Shown here: one piece after another, positions 1 to 10,872 of the stretch | How positions within the stretch are numbered: the stretch's first letter is position 1 | Layout: each line of letters opens with the position of its first letter | DNA from: Salvia splendens | Lineage: Eukaryota > Streptophyta > Magnoliopsida > Lamiales > Lamiaceae | Direction: 5' to 3' | Assembly (NCBI RefSeq): GCF_004379255.2 | Contig: NC_056049.1 | Location: forward strand, 17,592,063 to 17,656,062 | DNA: 64,000 nucleotides | Translations under genes and position numbers: made by a program | The notes under the pieces: model-generated | The model's input: the letters and a program-made list of their open reading frames with translations, nothing else | Told to the model about the DNA's origin: nothing | Database searches by the model: none

Positions 1-129
1 TTAATTTAAATATTTTCAAATATATAAATGCAAACTTAGAAAAAACACAACGATTAACTAAGAACGGCAAAAAATTCATTGATTATAAAAAAAAGTTACA
101 CGGGTTAGAAATAAAAAAAATTGACTATC

Positions 130-351
130 CTACAAAAGCCCCAACTTCCGGCTCAACTCATCGATCAACCTCTGAAGGAATTCGGCTCTGGCCGGATCCA
201 TACACTTCATAAGGGCATTGTGTGTATCCAACAACGTCCGTGCCATCTGAAAGAAAGGTGCGGAAGCCATGGATACACGCACACTAGAGATATATTTGGA
301 GAGAGAGCTCAAATCGGCATTTTTCATTACTTCAAATGTAACCGGATGCAA
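130..351 (-). other. Unrecognised 73-codon ORF
   Basis: A short open frame on the minus strand, downstream (in the copia sense) of the copia LTR at 421-752. It is moderately rich in Ser, Leu, Arg and Met, and has no motif I recognise. It could be the end of a decayed gene or chance. No start context, splice site or neighbour supports it as a working gene. Confidence 0.15.
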
Positions 352-420
352 TACATATATACTACATTCAAACGACCTAAAACATTGTACTAATCTACTT
401 TAACAAACTTTGCAAGACAT

Positions 421-752
421 GTTTCCTCTTTAAACCGCGCAACACCACGTCGCGCCAAGTACACATGTGGTCCACCATCTTAGCTGGCTTGTCGGCGGTT
501 TCAACACGTGCGAGGTTGATCATTGGCTCCTTTTGTGCCGCACACTCTTTCCTCTTCTTTGTCTCATTCTCAGCTTCAGCTCTCGTGGAGTTCGTGGTTG
601 TTCTGGTTTGCGCACAACGCACTGTAGCTTGATCAACTTGACGGTCCAGTGACTTGAGATCACGGATCGCGGCTTGTTGATCAACTCGGCAGGTGGCGGC
701 TTGATCAACTCGGTTAGCAGCGGCTTGACCAACTTTGTTATCTCTTCCAACA
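421..752 (-). mobile_element. 3' LTR of a Ty1/copia element (left limit uncertain)
   Basis: Read on the minus strand, a purine-rich tract (TTTGAGGGGGCG, just right of 752) is followed at once by TGTTGGAAGAG. This is the usual polypurine-tract/LTR junction of Ty1/copia elements. The LTR has several copies of the motif GTTGATCAA. The other LTR end is not certain: a TG/CA edge near 421 is plausible, but no target duplication could be matched because the rest of the element is missing. Confidence 0.5.
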
Positions 753-1395
753 CGCCCCCTCAAACCGAGTGAGGCTAGAGATATTATTCCCAATCTTTCT
801 CTCAGCTTCACGAAGGGTTGTCGACTCAAGGGTTTAGTGAATATATCTGCTATTTGATCCCACGTTGGAACATGCCTCAACTCAATCTCCCTGCTCAGAA
901 CCTTATCTCGAACAAAATGGATATCTATCTCAATGTGCTTAGTTCTTGCATGTAAGAATAGGTTAGAAGCCAATGCAATTGCACTCAAGTTGTCCACCCA
1001 AATCACTGGACTCCCTTTCTTCTTAATCTACAATTCACTAAGCATAGAAGACAACCAACTCACTTCAGCAGCTGCTTGAGCTAGGCTCCTATACTCAGCT
1101 TTTGTGCTGGATCTAGCAACCATAGTTTGTTTTTTAACACACCATGAGACAGGGTTCCTTCCATGATAGACACACACTCCTGTGGTAGATCTCCTATCAT
1201 CTAGGTCTGCTGCCCAATCTGAGTCAGAGAAGGCACAAACCTCACCAGTAGAGTTTTTAGTTTGAATTCCATAATCTAAAGACCCTCAAAGATATCTTAA
1301 AATCCTCTCCACATCTCTCCAATGTGTGTCTAATGGTTCAGCCATGTACTGACTCACCTGGTTCACAGATAGCGTCTCAATCGGAGAATAGTCAC
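753..1395 (-). pseudogene. Ty1/copia pol remnant (end of RT and RNase H)
   Basis: Minus-strand translation shows the C-terminal end of a copia polyprotein. In order it has an RT tail (VSQYMAEPL, HWRDVERILRYL), the RNase H segment (SDSDWAADLDDRRSTTG, then ARSSTKAEYRSLAQ) and the C-terminal block (IWVDNLSAIALASN, RTKHIEIDIHFVRD, DIFTKPL). At least two in-frame stops, one after ILRYL and one after LSSMLSEL, make it non-functional. Everything upstream (gag, protease, integrase, most of RT) is absent: at about 1400 it gives way to unrelated GC-rich DNA. It is continuous with the 3' LTR to its left. Confidence 0.85.
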
Positions 1396-1399
1396 ACCA

Positions 1400-3594
1400 C
1401 TGCTAAGAACTAGATTCACTATAAAACAAACATAAGGGAGTAGGGGAAGGGGGCTTAGCTTGCGCGAGGATCGATTGACGACGGAGCCCCGGAAGCTGCC
1501 GCGAGGCAGCTGCAGGGGCGTGCGGCGACGGGGAAGCGAGCTCGAAGCAGCGGCGGCAGACGTCGACGCCGTCGAGCGAAGATCGAGGAGGATCTGGTGT
1601 CACGGCCTCCCGAAGAGCCGACGGAGGGAACCGGTGCCGAGCGACGCAGCGGGCGGCAGCCCTGCTCGTCGAGCAGCCGGATACCAGGGACGGCAACGCT
1701 GCAGATCCGCCGGGGAGTCGGCGGCGGCAGCGACGAGATGGCTGTCCTCCAAGAGGCGACGCCGGAAGATAGGAGGTGCCTTCCTCCCCGTCAGTGCAAT
1801 CGCCGGACGGAGCGAAGCGGAAGGGAAGCGGCGGGCGAATTTGGTAACGCCGTTGCTTCACCTCCGAATTAAGACGCCCAAATTGTTGAAACGAGAGTGA
1901 AAAATGCCGTGTTTAAGAAGAGTGAGAGAGAGAGAGACAGAGAGGGAGCGTGAGTAGATAGCGCCGCTGATTTGTCTCAGTTAGGCATTTACTTTGAAGA
2001 AATTGGGAGAGTTTTTTAAGGAGTCACGTCACGATGGGGAAGGAGTATATTTGAGGCTGAATTTTGGACCAATTTAATTACTTGTTTGGGCCACCATATG
2101 AATAAGGAAGTTGGGCCATAATTGAATTTAAAGGAAAAGGAGAAAGAGAATGGGCTTGTCCCAATTTATTAAGGACTTTGATTTAATTACTGGGCCACCC
2201 TATTTTAATGTTGAGGCTTCGGTAATCAAAAGTCGGGCCGAATTAATTCTTTCTGGGCTGGATTTAAATTTTGGAATTTAGCTTGGAGCTTAATTAATTA
2301 ATTCTCGAATAAATTACTAAATTTTCGAAGATGGAAAATGTTGAAGTTGTGGACGCGGACCGGCGTCACTCTGCAACGCCATGGGCTGCCTTAAGAAAGT
2401 TTAAAGAAGAGAATTAGAATGGATTTTTCCAAGAACCCATATTTTATGAAATAATTGGCCAAGTATTTGTTTTCTAGAAAATAGAATTTCTCCGGATTTA
2501 GTTAAAGTAAATAATTAAATCCTGCAAAGTAGTGAAGCCGAGGTAGGATTAAGAAAAATCCTATAAGCGGAGACTAGGATATAGGTGTTAACCAATAGGA
2601 TGCATGCATTCTTTTCTCAAGAAAAAAAATAGTTCAAGTACTAATTAGCGTGTTACGCTATTTATTTTCAAATGATAAAATGCTCAAAGGCAAGTGAGGC
2701 TAAAGCGAGTAATTGAGTTGAGGAATCAGCTTATCAGGTGGGTTTTCTTTTAATATCCAGCACATTAGTGTGGATATAAAGCAAATAGTTGTGAAATTAT
2801 GAAATATATTTTTCTCAAAATGGAGTTGTGAATATTTTCAAGTTGTTGTCATGCCATAAAATGTGTGTTTTTGAGTCCTATCTGTTGGGGCTATATGTCT
2901 GCGGGTTTTGGAGACGCCAAAACTATGTAACGAATTCGGTTCCCAATGGGACCGCAAATTATGTTCGGAATAATGTGCGCGAGGGCTGTGAGCCATCCAA
3001 GAGGGGTTGGCCGGCTATGGTGTCCGCTAAAGGTGGCCATCTTCACGGTACACGATTCTCAGATATGGTATACATTTGAAGAACTTAGACTGCAGTCGGA
3101 CTTTTAAGATCACAAAAGAATTTAGTATGCTCGGGCCTTTTAAGAAAAACCCTCGTGTGATACTGTTGATGGATGACATCTATATAATGTATGTTTTGTT
3201 TTTCGGCCCGTGTCCACTGAGTCGATGCCCTGCATGTATTTATAAATGTGCAGGTTGAACGTCAAGAGAAAGGAGTATTGATCGGAGTTGATATTATTAA
3301 ATAATCAAGTGGATCTTCCAACGATTCGCTTAGTAAGGACTTATTCCGCTGTGCTTTTGTGAAGTGAGAATTGTAGAATCTCACCATCGAAATCTGATTG
3401 TTTTGATGACATGTTCATTCCCGTTTCAAAGACCATGTAATTGACTACTTGACTTCTATTTTATGATATCGATCGACTTGGCCTTTGTGCAAATTCTCAA
3501 AATTTTCCCCTTTTCTTTCCCCCGTTTCTATAATCCCTCTCATTAGTCGCGGTTTACCCGCTTTCGCTATCCTTAGCAAAATGCGGTCGTGACA
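1400..3594 (+). mobile_element. Long LTR (solo or truncated) of a Ty3/gypsy chromovirus-type family, sense on plus
   Basis: The right edge at 3594 ends in ATGCGGTCGTGACA. This is the same terminus, in opposite orientation, as the long LTRs at 37509-40646 and 43334-46934, which begin TGTCACGACCGCAT on the plus strand. Layout also matches: a GC-rich block (about 1445-1860), then AT-rich DNA with many GGGCC/TGGGC motifs, then a stretch with a GTGCAGGTTGA motif, then the terminus. The left edge, expected to start TGTAACAACC, was not found, so the LTR is truncated or broken by the copia sequence near 1400. A target duplication could not be matched. Confidence 0.6.
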
Positions 3595-3870
3595 GTAAGC
3601 ATTGGGCATGGAATAACTACCCGACCGCGTTGATAGGCTAGTTCACGAGCTGGTTCAAAGGCACACACCCCAAGATCATTCTCGGAGCCATTGCAAACTA
3701 GCAGCTATGGATTTGACATGTTTACTTTGGTACCCGTGAGCAAGAACCATGGTTGCGCTCAGATTCTTCAAGCATTCGTCAGTACCCGCGAGCGAGAAGC
3801 CCATCAACGACTCCATCGCGGTATGGTAGAGGAGCTTTGGGCACGTAACCATTGATATGTATTTGTATTT
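3595..3870 (+). pseudogene. PIF/Harbinger transposase fragment
   Basis: Plus-strand frames give FTSWFKGTHPKIILGAIAN, stop, QLWI, stop, HVYFG. This matches the segment of plant PIF/Harbinger DDE nucleases that reads KGTHPTVILEAVADYRLWI in the better copy at 11986-13227. About 60 bases on, another frame reads HQRLHRGMVEELWARNH and then stops, which corresponds to the C-terminal tail of the same protein. The middle of the nuclease is deleted, and stops and frame changes are present. It abuts the LTR that ends at 3594, which may have inserted into it. Confidence 0.65.
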
Positions 3871-4369
3871 TTTAAAAGATTGTTTCTCGTTGTATTTTTT
3901 TCTAATATTGTAATACAACGAAGATTTTCGTATTATATTAGTTGAGTCTTTCAATTTATTTTATTTATAAGGCAATAAACAAAAATTATAAAAAATAAAT
4001 AAAATATGGGTGATGTGAGAAATGGAGATGGGCTGATGGATAGGGCAAACTATTGCAAGAAGATGAGACGGATGATAAAATGCTGACATGGCAGGAGGAA
4101 AATAGAGATGGATCGAATGATAAGCTTGAACTAGTGTCAGTGCTCCAAACATGTTCTCACTTATCATATCTGTGTCTAGTAGAATATGTAGTACGTGATC
4201 TATCCTGCCTAAATCTCAATATGTTTCCTCAAGAAAACGGTCATCCTACCCATTTACGCACAAGAATATAATTAATCCTTAGTATAACTTTTGAGTTGAA
4301 ATCAAAGCAAGTGAGTAATAAACATAATAATTGAAACATATATCAAAAAAGAAAAGAAAAAGCAGTGAT
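3871..4369. other. AT-rich stretch, no gene seen
   Basis: The sequence continues from the Harbinger remnant into low-complexity AT-rich DNA. Short open frames on both strands have no recognisable motif or splice context. Confidence 0.5.
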
Positions 4370-4892
4370 TTAAGGGAGATAGAAGGCGAGTCTGTCTTCA
4401 TGACTGAACCGGAGGACTAAACACTGCCACCGTTTGAACAAAACAAAACCACCACATGGCTTCAACCCCAAGCTATTATTGGCGATTGGCTGTCCACTAC
4501 TGTGAATGGCCTTATAACACTCCGCCGCCACAGTCGCCTCGTCCTCAAACTCATCCTCGTGCACGTGGACGAGATTGAGGACGAGGCGGCCATCCCATCG
4601 ATCGGCTCTGAACTACTCATGGCTCACTCTCTCCTCTCCGATTATCAACCGCCCATCGCTCGTGCAATACTTCTTCATCGCCCACGCCACCCGAGATATC
4701 GGCGGCGGGAACTCCTTTTTCTGCGCCGCCGCCATCCGCCTCCTTCCCTGAGGCGCTGCGGCGGCGGCCGATTCCAGATCTGGCATCGGGAAATTTAGAA
4801 TTGGTGAATTTGGGGTTTGTGCATGAGCGGTTCATATAAATACAGGAAGGAATGGTGTAACATATATTTGTATGAATAGATTTAGGAAACAA
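4370..4892. other. GC-rich island of unknown nature, possible captured or relic exon
   Basis: A block of about 500 bases is clearly more GC-rich than its surroundings and open in several frames. One minus frame reads LVLNLVHVHEDEFEDEATV and continues acidic/polar. A second minus frame is Gly/Arg rich. The tandem words cctcgtcctcaa and gacgaggcggcc form a partial inverted pair at 4539-4590. I do not recognise a protein family on either strand. It could be the first exon of a lost gene, a captured fragment, or the GC-rich part of an LTR like those at 1445-1860 and 45240-45660. Confidence 0.2.
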
Positions 4893-6189
4893 AATCTCGT
4901 TAATTAAGGTAATTACCTAAACAAAATATTTCGGATGATCCTCAATTATCTATTCCTTACATGTGTATATATAATCGTTTTAGATAAGATATTCATTAAG
5001 TGAGATGGATAGGTGTTAATTCTTGTTTTTCAACTTCACCGGAAATATTAACAATAGTAACATTTGTACACATGGTTTCTAGAGTATTGCATAATTCGAA
5101 TTTTAAATAGTCTTGAGGAAATGTCAAAGAAATCATATGCTAGTACGTCGGAAAAAATATTTTTTTTAGTCTTGAGAATTTTTATATGACACTGAAACAC
5201 AAATTTATCGAGTTTAAATCAAGCTAACCATATTTGGATCATTATTGGATTGATGGATTTAGATTAAGTTTGTATTGAATCTTACTGGATTTGGATTTAG
5301 ATTGATATTGAGTTAATCCGATAACGATTCAATACTTACTATTTTTCTCATAATTAAGTTTATAGACTATTTATGTAATACTAAAATTACAGTCACGCTA
5401 ACTTAATAGACAGACTACTTATGAAATATAGTCCTAAAATTATTATAAGGATAACTGTAAAGAGTAAAACAAGACTGACAGCTCGAACGTCAACAGATTC
5501 ATCCATAAAAAAATAAATCCAGCTAATTATTTTGATCTCTGATTTGAAGTTTATTCACTCTTTATTTCCATATTCAAGGGCGTGAATCATACTCTGATAA
5601 TTAATTAATAACTGAACATTATTGCAATTTGCACATCTCCGATCCTCTCACTTTTTTTTTTATCTCATTTATATCGTCAACAATATCATTATTATGGGAT
5701 TATTAGATAACATCACATCACTTTTATAAAATGGAGATTAAAAGAAAATATGAAAATTTATTTTCGAATAATACTATGAAACTTGAAATGAATTCGACAG
5801 ATCTAAAGAATGTGATTGTTTAGAAATTATAAAATTTTGAACAACGAATGATAACTCATACTATCATACACTAGCTAGTCTTTATTTACGTAAGCTCGGA
5901 GAGAATTACGAATCTTAGACATTTGCATTGCACTAATTTTATATGTACTCTCTTATCTTTAAAAAATCATGAAACATTGCTATAATGGTTTGAAGATTTT
6001 TTGCACACTTAAATATTTAATTTAGACCAGAATATCTCATACTATAAGGTCTTTTTTTATGAGAGAACGTCTCTTCGGTAGCACTTTGATCATTCATTTT
6101 TTTGTCTCCCTAGAAAAAACGTCAAAATATAATTAGCAATTTTGATTAATTATTCACTAAAAATAAAACAAATGTTGTGTCGGACTTGT
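4893..6189. other. AT-rich intergenic DNA
   Basis: About 1.3 kb with frequent stops in all frames, no long open frame and no clear terminal inverted repeats. Confidence 0.6.
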
Positions 6190-6799
6190 ACCCGCCACTA
6201 TTTTGAATTAAAAAAAATTCTAAATACAGTTGATGACGAGAAAAGTCTGCCACTTAAACCAAAAATAAAATAACATAAAATTTAGTGTCAGAATTATTTC
6301 TGTCTCTAAAATTGAAATTAAAAAAAGTTTGAAATATAGTTAATGACCTCAAAATTCTGTCACTGATTTAAAAGCTTACTAAATTAAACAATAAATAAAT
6401 TAATTTAGTGTCAGAATTATTTCTGTCTCTAAAATTGAAATTAAAAAAGTGTGAAATATAGTTAATGACGGAAAAAGTTTGCCGCTGATTATAAAATTAC
6501 AAAATTAAATAAAAATAAAATAACATTTAGTGTCATAATTATTACAGTCTCTAAATTGAAATTAAATAAATTTTAAATATAGATATTGACGGTAAAAGTC
6601 AGCCACTAAATAAAAAACGCAAAATCTAAAATAAAAACAAAATGAAATAATTTACCGACGGCATCTTCCGTCACTATGATAAAAATATAATGTTACTATT
6701 TTCAGATGCTCATTTCGTCACTAGTTCTGCCAATAATTAGAGAATGATAGCTCTCTATCACTTATTCCGTCAGTAAATCACGCTTTTTTTTTTGTAGTG
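6190..6799 (-). mobile_element. CACTA-like element end with subterminal repeats
   Basis: Read on the minus strand from 6799, the sequence starts CACTACAAAAAAAAAAGCG, the classic terminus of plant CACTA (En/Spm) elements. It is followed inward by many copies of the short motifs GACGG and CCGTCAC, the type of subterminal repeat bound by CACTA transposases. The opposite CACTACAAA terminus was not found on the left, so the element is a fragment or its left end has decayed. No transposase is present. Confidence 0.6.
6195..6640. repeat. Tandem array, unit about 122 bp, roughly 3.5 copies
   Basis: The word agtgtcagaattatttctgt recurs at 6284, 6407 and, slightly changed, 6529. That is a period of 123 and 122 bases. 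Each unit contains ctctaaaattgaaatta, then gttaatgac and a Ctgccactgat-like word. Partial units lie at both ends. The array belongs to the CACTA-like element that ends at 6799. Confidence 0.75.
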
Positions 6800-7004
6800 T
6801 GATAAATAATTACTCATCACGACACGATATACTTGACGGGAAATAAATAAAACAAAAGGACAAATTTTCACTCATACAAAATACATAAATAACCATTTAG
6901 CTTTGAGAGTATATTGGTAAAAAAAAGTTGTTCCAACAAAATTATATCAATGTCTAAAGATGTCAGTTAATATTTTTAAAGAATATGAACCATAAATAAT
7001 ACTC

Positions 7005-7145
7005 TCTCCATCGCATTTAAAAAAAATATTTTCATTTTTGAATTGTCTCACTTAAAATGAAATGTTTTCTTAAATAAAAACAATATTATTTTTATTTTTT
7101 CTCTTTTTTACCTTATTCTCTCTCCACTTAACTTATAAAATAATA
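7005..7145. repeat. Degenerate Stowaway-type MITE fragment
   Basis: It begins tactctctccatcgcattta and resembles the better copy at 51468-51671 (same order of an ATTTC-rich left half and TCTCTCCACTTAACTTATAAAA). The right terminus is missing; it runs into the next MITE. Confidence 0.4.
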
Positions 7146-7148
7146 ATC

Positions 7149-7368
7149 CTTCCATCCCTCAAGAATATGTACGCTTTCCTTTTTAGTCCGTCCTACAAGA
7201 ATATGCACTTTCTACTTTTGAAAAGTCTTCTCTTTCTAATGAGGTGGGACTCATTCTCCACTAACAATACTTTATTTACTTTTTCTCTCTACCTCTCTCT
7301 TACTTCACCAATTTTATATTAAAACTCGTGCTGACCCCAAAATGCATATTCTTTGGGGACGGAGGAAG
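7149..7368. mobile_element. Stowaway-like MITE
   Basis: Ends are inverted copies: CTTCCATCCCTCAAGAATATG on the left, and the complement of CTTCCTCCGTCCCCAAAGAA on the right, followed by TA. No coding capacity. It is the same subfamily as 11180-11402 and, inverted, 27101-27304, sharing the internal words gaggtgggactcatt and ctctctacctctctcttactt. Confidence 0.75.
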
Positions 7369-7463
7369 TATAATTTCACAATCATTCTAGTGAGCCCATT
7401 ACACGTAATGCAATACTGTACAAATTTCAAATGTTGTAGTAACTGTTAATATTGAATGTATCA

Positions 7464-7822
7464 GAGCATCCATACTAGGACAGACATCCCAATAGTCTAG
7501 CGCTAGGACTAACCGACGCCCTAGCCAATAAAACAAATTGAAAAATATGATTAATTCATTTTAATTGTTGGTGTTTAGAAAATATAAAACAAATAAAGTG
7601 CAATTAGTTGTAAATATTAAGTATAAATAAAAAATAAAAAAATTGGGACGTTTGTGCTCTTGTCCGCTGATGTGAGGTAGGACGTCCGGTTTCGGGCGTG
7701 GACGAGCGCTCGTCCTACTTCGGGATGTCCTACCTAACGTCCTACCTTTAGTCCGCTATTGCGATGGATACCTCCACGGACTAACCGCTAGTCCTACCTG
7801 ACATCCGCTATTGCAGATGCTC
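7464..7822. mobile_element. PIF/Harbinger-type MITE
   Basis: The ends read GAGCATCCATACTAGGACA and, on the other strand, GAGCATCTGCAATAGCGGA. Flanking trinucleotides TCA and TTA fit a decayed 3-bp TWA target duplication. The interior has repeated words such as gtcctacct and gggatgtcc, also seen at the Harbinger end near 27000-27100. No protein is encoded. Confidence 0.7.
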
Positions 7823-9085
7823 TTATAGTATTAATACTTCTAAAGGCTAAACTTCAAATTTTAAATTTAGCTTAATATAATTAGGGTTTAGAAACCCTAA
7901 ACAATTTAGGTTAGGCCCAGCCCAAAGAAGATTAGATATTCACTATATATACAACTAATTCTAACAACTCTTCTACTCCTCTCAAGCCTAAACGCCGTTT
8001 TGTGTATTCCAAATCCTTTCCCGAATTATGTTTTTGTTTCTTCTTTTCTCTTTGAAGGTGATTGTTGTTCTCGGGGGTATTCTATTTGCAAGATTGTATC
8101 CCGAATTAAATATGTTGTGTGTTTGGTTTATAAGATTCAATCCTACAATTCAATCTTAGATGGATAATCATGAGATAACTAGTCAACTAGTCATAGCTCC
8201 TCTATGACTAAAATAATCTCACAACTCAATTCTAGATTGTATTTTGGTATTATTTTATTTAGGAAAACGAACACCACCTATGATGTTAATTCTAAGAGAG
8301 CACAAATTCAAATTCGGAGAGAGCACAAATTCAAATTCATATATATTTTTTGGCTTGGCATGTTCATTATGATTTTCATTGTATTATATTTATGTTGATT
8401 AAAAATTTTAATTATTCTTTTATACTAGTACAAAATGTATAAAAAGGGGCATGTATTTTAATCTATATTTATACTATACCTATTCATTATGATTTGCATA
8501 TTATTTTATATTTTATTGAATGTATAAATAGTAGTAACATATAATGTGTACATTGAAGATATAAAAACAGACTTTGATATATTATATTATCTTGAAACAC
8601 GCAAAAAAGCTTATTTTATAAACATAAATTGAAAAAAGAAAACGGCTATCTTTTCTTTTCAAAATTGCAAATACGCTTAATTTATCTTGTTTTTTACTAC
8701 GATAGTTTTTTTTCCCTCTGGATTTCAAATCAAATCAAATTCGAGCTGCTGAGTTTTTCCTCCCATTTTTCCAAATTCCCAACCCAAATTCCCAAATTGA
8801 ACTAGGGTTTTAAAATTTTCACTGATTCAAGAGCATGGCTGTATTTCCCCATTACAGAAATTGTGTAACAATGGTGGCGGGCCTGGCAATGTCTATGGCC
8901 ATTATGATTTCTCCCGAAAACTCCCCTTCTATTTATAGATTTTATTTTTCCTAATTTTAAAAAACTCAAGATTTTATTTTCCTAATTTAATTTATTTCGA
9001 TGTTGATTAGGAATATCTCCCAAAATTTATAGTATAAATATGGTATGGAAAGAATTATTATCATCCTAACTCTCTTACTTCTATC
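7823..9085. other. Intergenic DNA, possible LTR or gene-leader relics
   Basis: It contains a stretch at 7870-8100 resembling an LTR or 5' leader (aaccctaaac, tatatatacaac, then a pyrimidine-rich run). The word tgtttggtttataagattca near 8120 is typical of plant MITE edges. No open frame or splice structure supports a gene. Confidence 0.4.
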
Positions 9086-10166
9086 TAGGGGTGTGCATTC
9101 GGGTTTCGGTTCGGTTTTTCGCCCAAACCGAACCAAACCCGAAAAACCGAATTTAGACTAAAATTAAAACCGAACCGAAACTGAAAAACCGAAAACCGAA
9201 AACCGAACTTAAAAACCGAATTAAACCGAAAAACCGAAATTTTTAAATTTCAACCAAAAACCGAAATTGTATGAAAAAACCGAAAAACCAAAATAAAAAA
9301 AATCACAAAACTATAATAACATGATTAACATACATCAACCAACAAAATTTACATATCTAGGCAACTCATCAACCATTAGCATAAAAGCTAAAGCCTTTCT
9401 TAGCCTTTTCTTGATCAAACTTCTCTTTTTTTCATGGCCTTTGTCATCCTCATGGGGAGTAACTTTAGTTACATCAATGCTATCTCCAATGGCTTCTCTT
9501 TCATTATTCAACATCTACAATAAGAAAGATTTAGAAAATTATATATTAAATCGTAAATTGGAGAAAATTATAACATCAATGGACAATGATAATCTCCAAT
9601 TGTTCACCATATGAAATTCAACACTCAATTTCAACATCTAACGATGCATAAATTACAACAATTAAATTTTGTAGAAAATTAAACACAGTATCAGAAGAAC
9701 AAAACATGCAGAGCACAGCTCCTGATATATAAGATCAATATATTTCAAGAATGAAAAGGCAAGTGGGATTTCAATAAGGCAGACGTAATTATTCCCATCT
9801 AATTGTTTAGATATCCAATTTACTGTTGTAAAAAAATGCTAGAAAGAGGCGAAGCCACCCAAGTCAAGAAGTCTCCATATTCAATAATCAGATACAAGAA
9901 TGAAGCAAACTAAGATTTTCAACATATTCGAAGGACAAAAAATCTCAATCAATGATGCTCTCTCAATGTAAACTCGAAAGTACTAATAATCCTAGCATAG
10001 AAGCATACACCAAAAAGCCTCTAGCAAGAAAGCAGAACAACAAGAGAAACAGAGAAGCAACAAAAGATACAGTATAAACAGAGGGAGAATAACAAATTTT
10101 GAGCAAATGTGGTATAATTTTCACTCCTGCACAACATGTGAAAACGAAAGCAAATGCAAAACTCAC

Positions 10167-10290
10167 AAGGCAGCATAGGCAAAATCCTTTCACCATAATC
10201 TCTAAAGAGCCAAGCTATAATATTTGTCAACAGAAACACGACACCATAAGCATATCGAGCCCTCAAAGACTTCTTCTTCCGGGCAGAGCA
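10167..10290 (-). pseudogene. Captured exon of a Serinc/TMS membrane protein gene
   Basis: Minus-strand translation gives KKKSLRARYAYGVVFLLTN followed by IIAWLFRDYGERILPMLP. This is the first transmembrane segment of plant Serinc-domain proteins (serine incorporator, TMS1 family), which usually read RARYVYGLIFLxxNLxAWxxRDYG here. The exon ends in a good splice donor (CCTT|GTGAGT, at 10166). A possible acceptor TTGTGCAG lies 36 bases on, but what follows does not match the next part of Serinc. The rest of the roughly 400-residue protein is absent. It lies inside the hAT element 9086-10864, with no stop in the exon. Confidence 0.75.
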
Positions 10291-10298
10291 CCGAAATT

Positions 10299-10398
10299 TT
10301 GAGCGGCGTGGCTGGCTGAGGGATGCAATACACAAATTAAATAGGAATCAAATGAGTAGGAGATTTTACCTTCTTGAGCGGCGTGGCTGGCTGAGGGA
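10299..10398. repeat. 25-bp direct duplication around a 50-bp spacer
   Basis: The 25 bases at 10299-10323 are identical to 10374-10398 (core gagcggcgtggctggctgag). They sit at the junction between the Serinc exon and the GC-rich leader segment inside the hAT element. On the minus strand the upstream copy is followed by AAGAAG|GTAAAATC, which resembles a splice donor. Confidence 0.85.
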
Positions 10399-10645
10399 GG
10401 AGGCGGCTGCTGGACGCTGGAAGGCGACGAGTCGTCGGGTGGAGGGGCGTCAACGTGGAGAGGAGCAGACGGCCAAGAATCTGGAGCACGGCTGGAGGGC
10501 GGAGGCGACGGGGAGGAGAAGAGAGGGGAAACAGAGAGGAGAATAGATGGCGACAGAGAGGAGAGGAGAAGAGATTCCGAATCTGGATTTGGAGAGGAGG
10601 CGGAAGGAGTGAATTAGGGTTAGAGTCTTTTAATGAGTACTATTT

Positions 10646-10673
<28 letters not shown>
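10646..10673. repeat. (AT)n microsatellite
   Basis: An uninterrupted alternating AT run inside the right end of the hAT element. Confidence 0.95.
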
Positions 10674-10676
<3 letters not shown>

Positions 10677-10872
10677 TAAATATAATTCGGTTTTTCGGTT
10701 TTTCGGTTTTTTTTTTCATCAAAACCGAACCGAACCGAAAAACCAAAATTTTCAAAATTTTAAAACCGAACCGAACCGAAAAACCGAAAAAACCGAACCG
10801 AATTTCAAATTTTCGGTTTGGTTCGGTTCGGATATTCGGTTTCCTGTTTTTTTGCTCACCCCTACTTCTATC

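Larger units (their letters stand above)
9086..10864 (-). mobile_element. Ac-type hAT element carrying host gene DNA (Pack-hAT)
   Basis: The left end TAGGGGTGTGCATTCGGG and the right end (other strand) TAGGGGTGAGCA are inverted. They are flanked by a perfect 8-bp duplication CTTCTATC (9078-9085 and 10865-10872), the hallmark of hAT insertion. Both subterminal regions (9095-9260 and 10680-10860) are packed with AACCG/CGGTT words, as in hAT transposase-binding regions. Inside, no complete transposase is present. A minus frame at about 9370-9560 (EDDKGHEKKRSL) may be a relic. The right half carries a Serinc gene fragment and a GC-rich leader-like segment at 10380-10610. Confidence 0.85.

Noticed and set aside
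1403..1900. Open frames of 90-150 codons on both strands
   Set aside because: GC-rich, Arg/Pro/Ala-rich in every frame, no motif, and inside a long LTR with similar blocks elsewhere.
6195..6640. Regular repeats that could suggest a CRISPR array
   Set aside because: The units are long tandem copies without unique spacers, in plant DNA and inside a CACTA-like fragment.
10352..10679. Arg/Glu/Gly-rich plus-strand frames
   Set aside because: The leader-like GC-rich segment reads as 5' UTR on the other strand; no motif on the plus strand.
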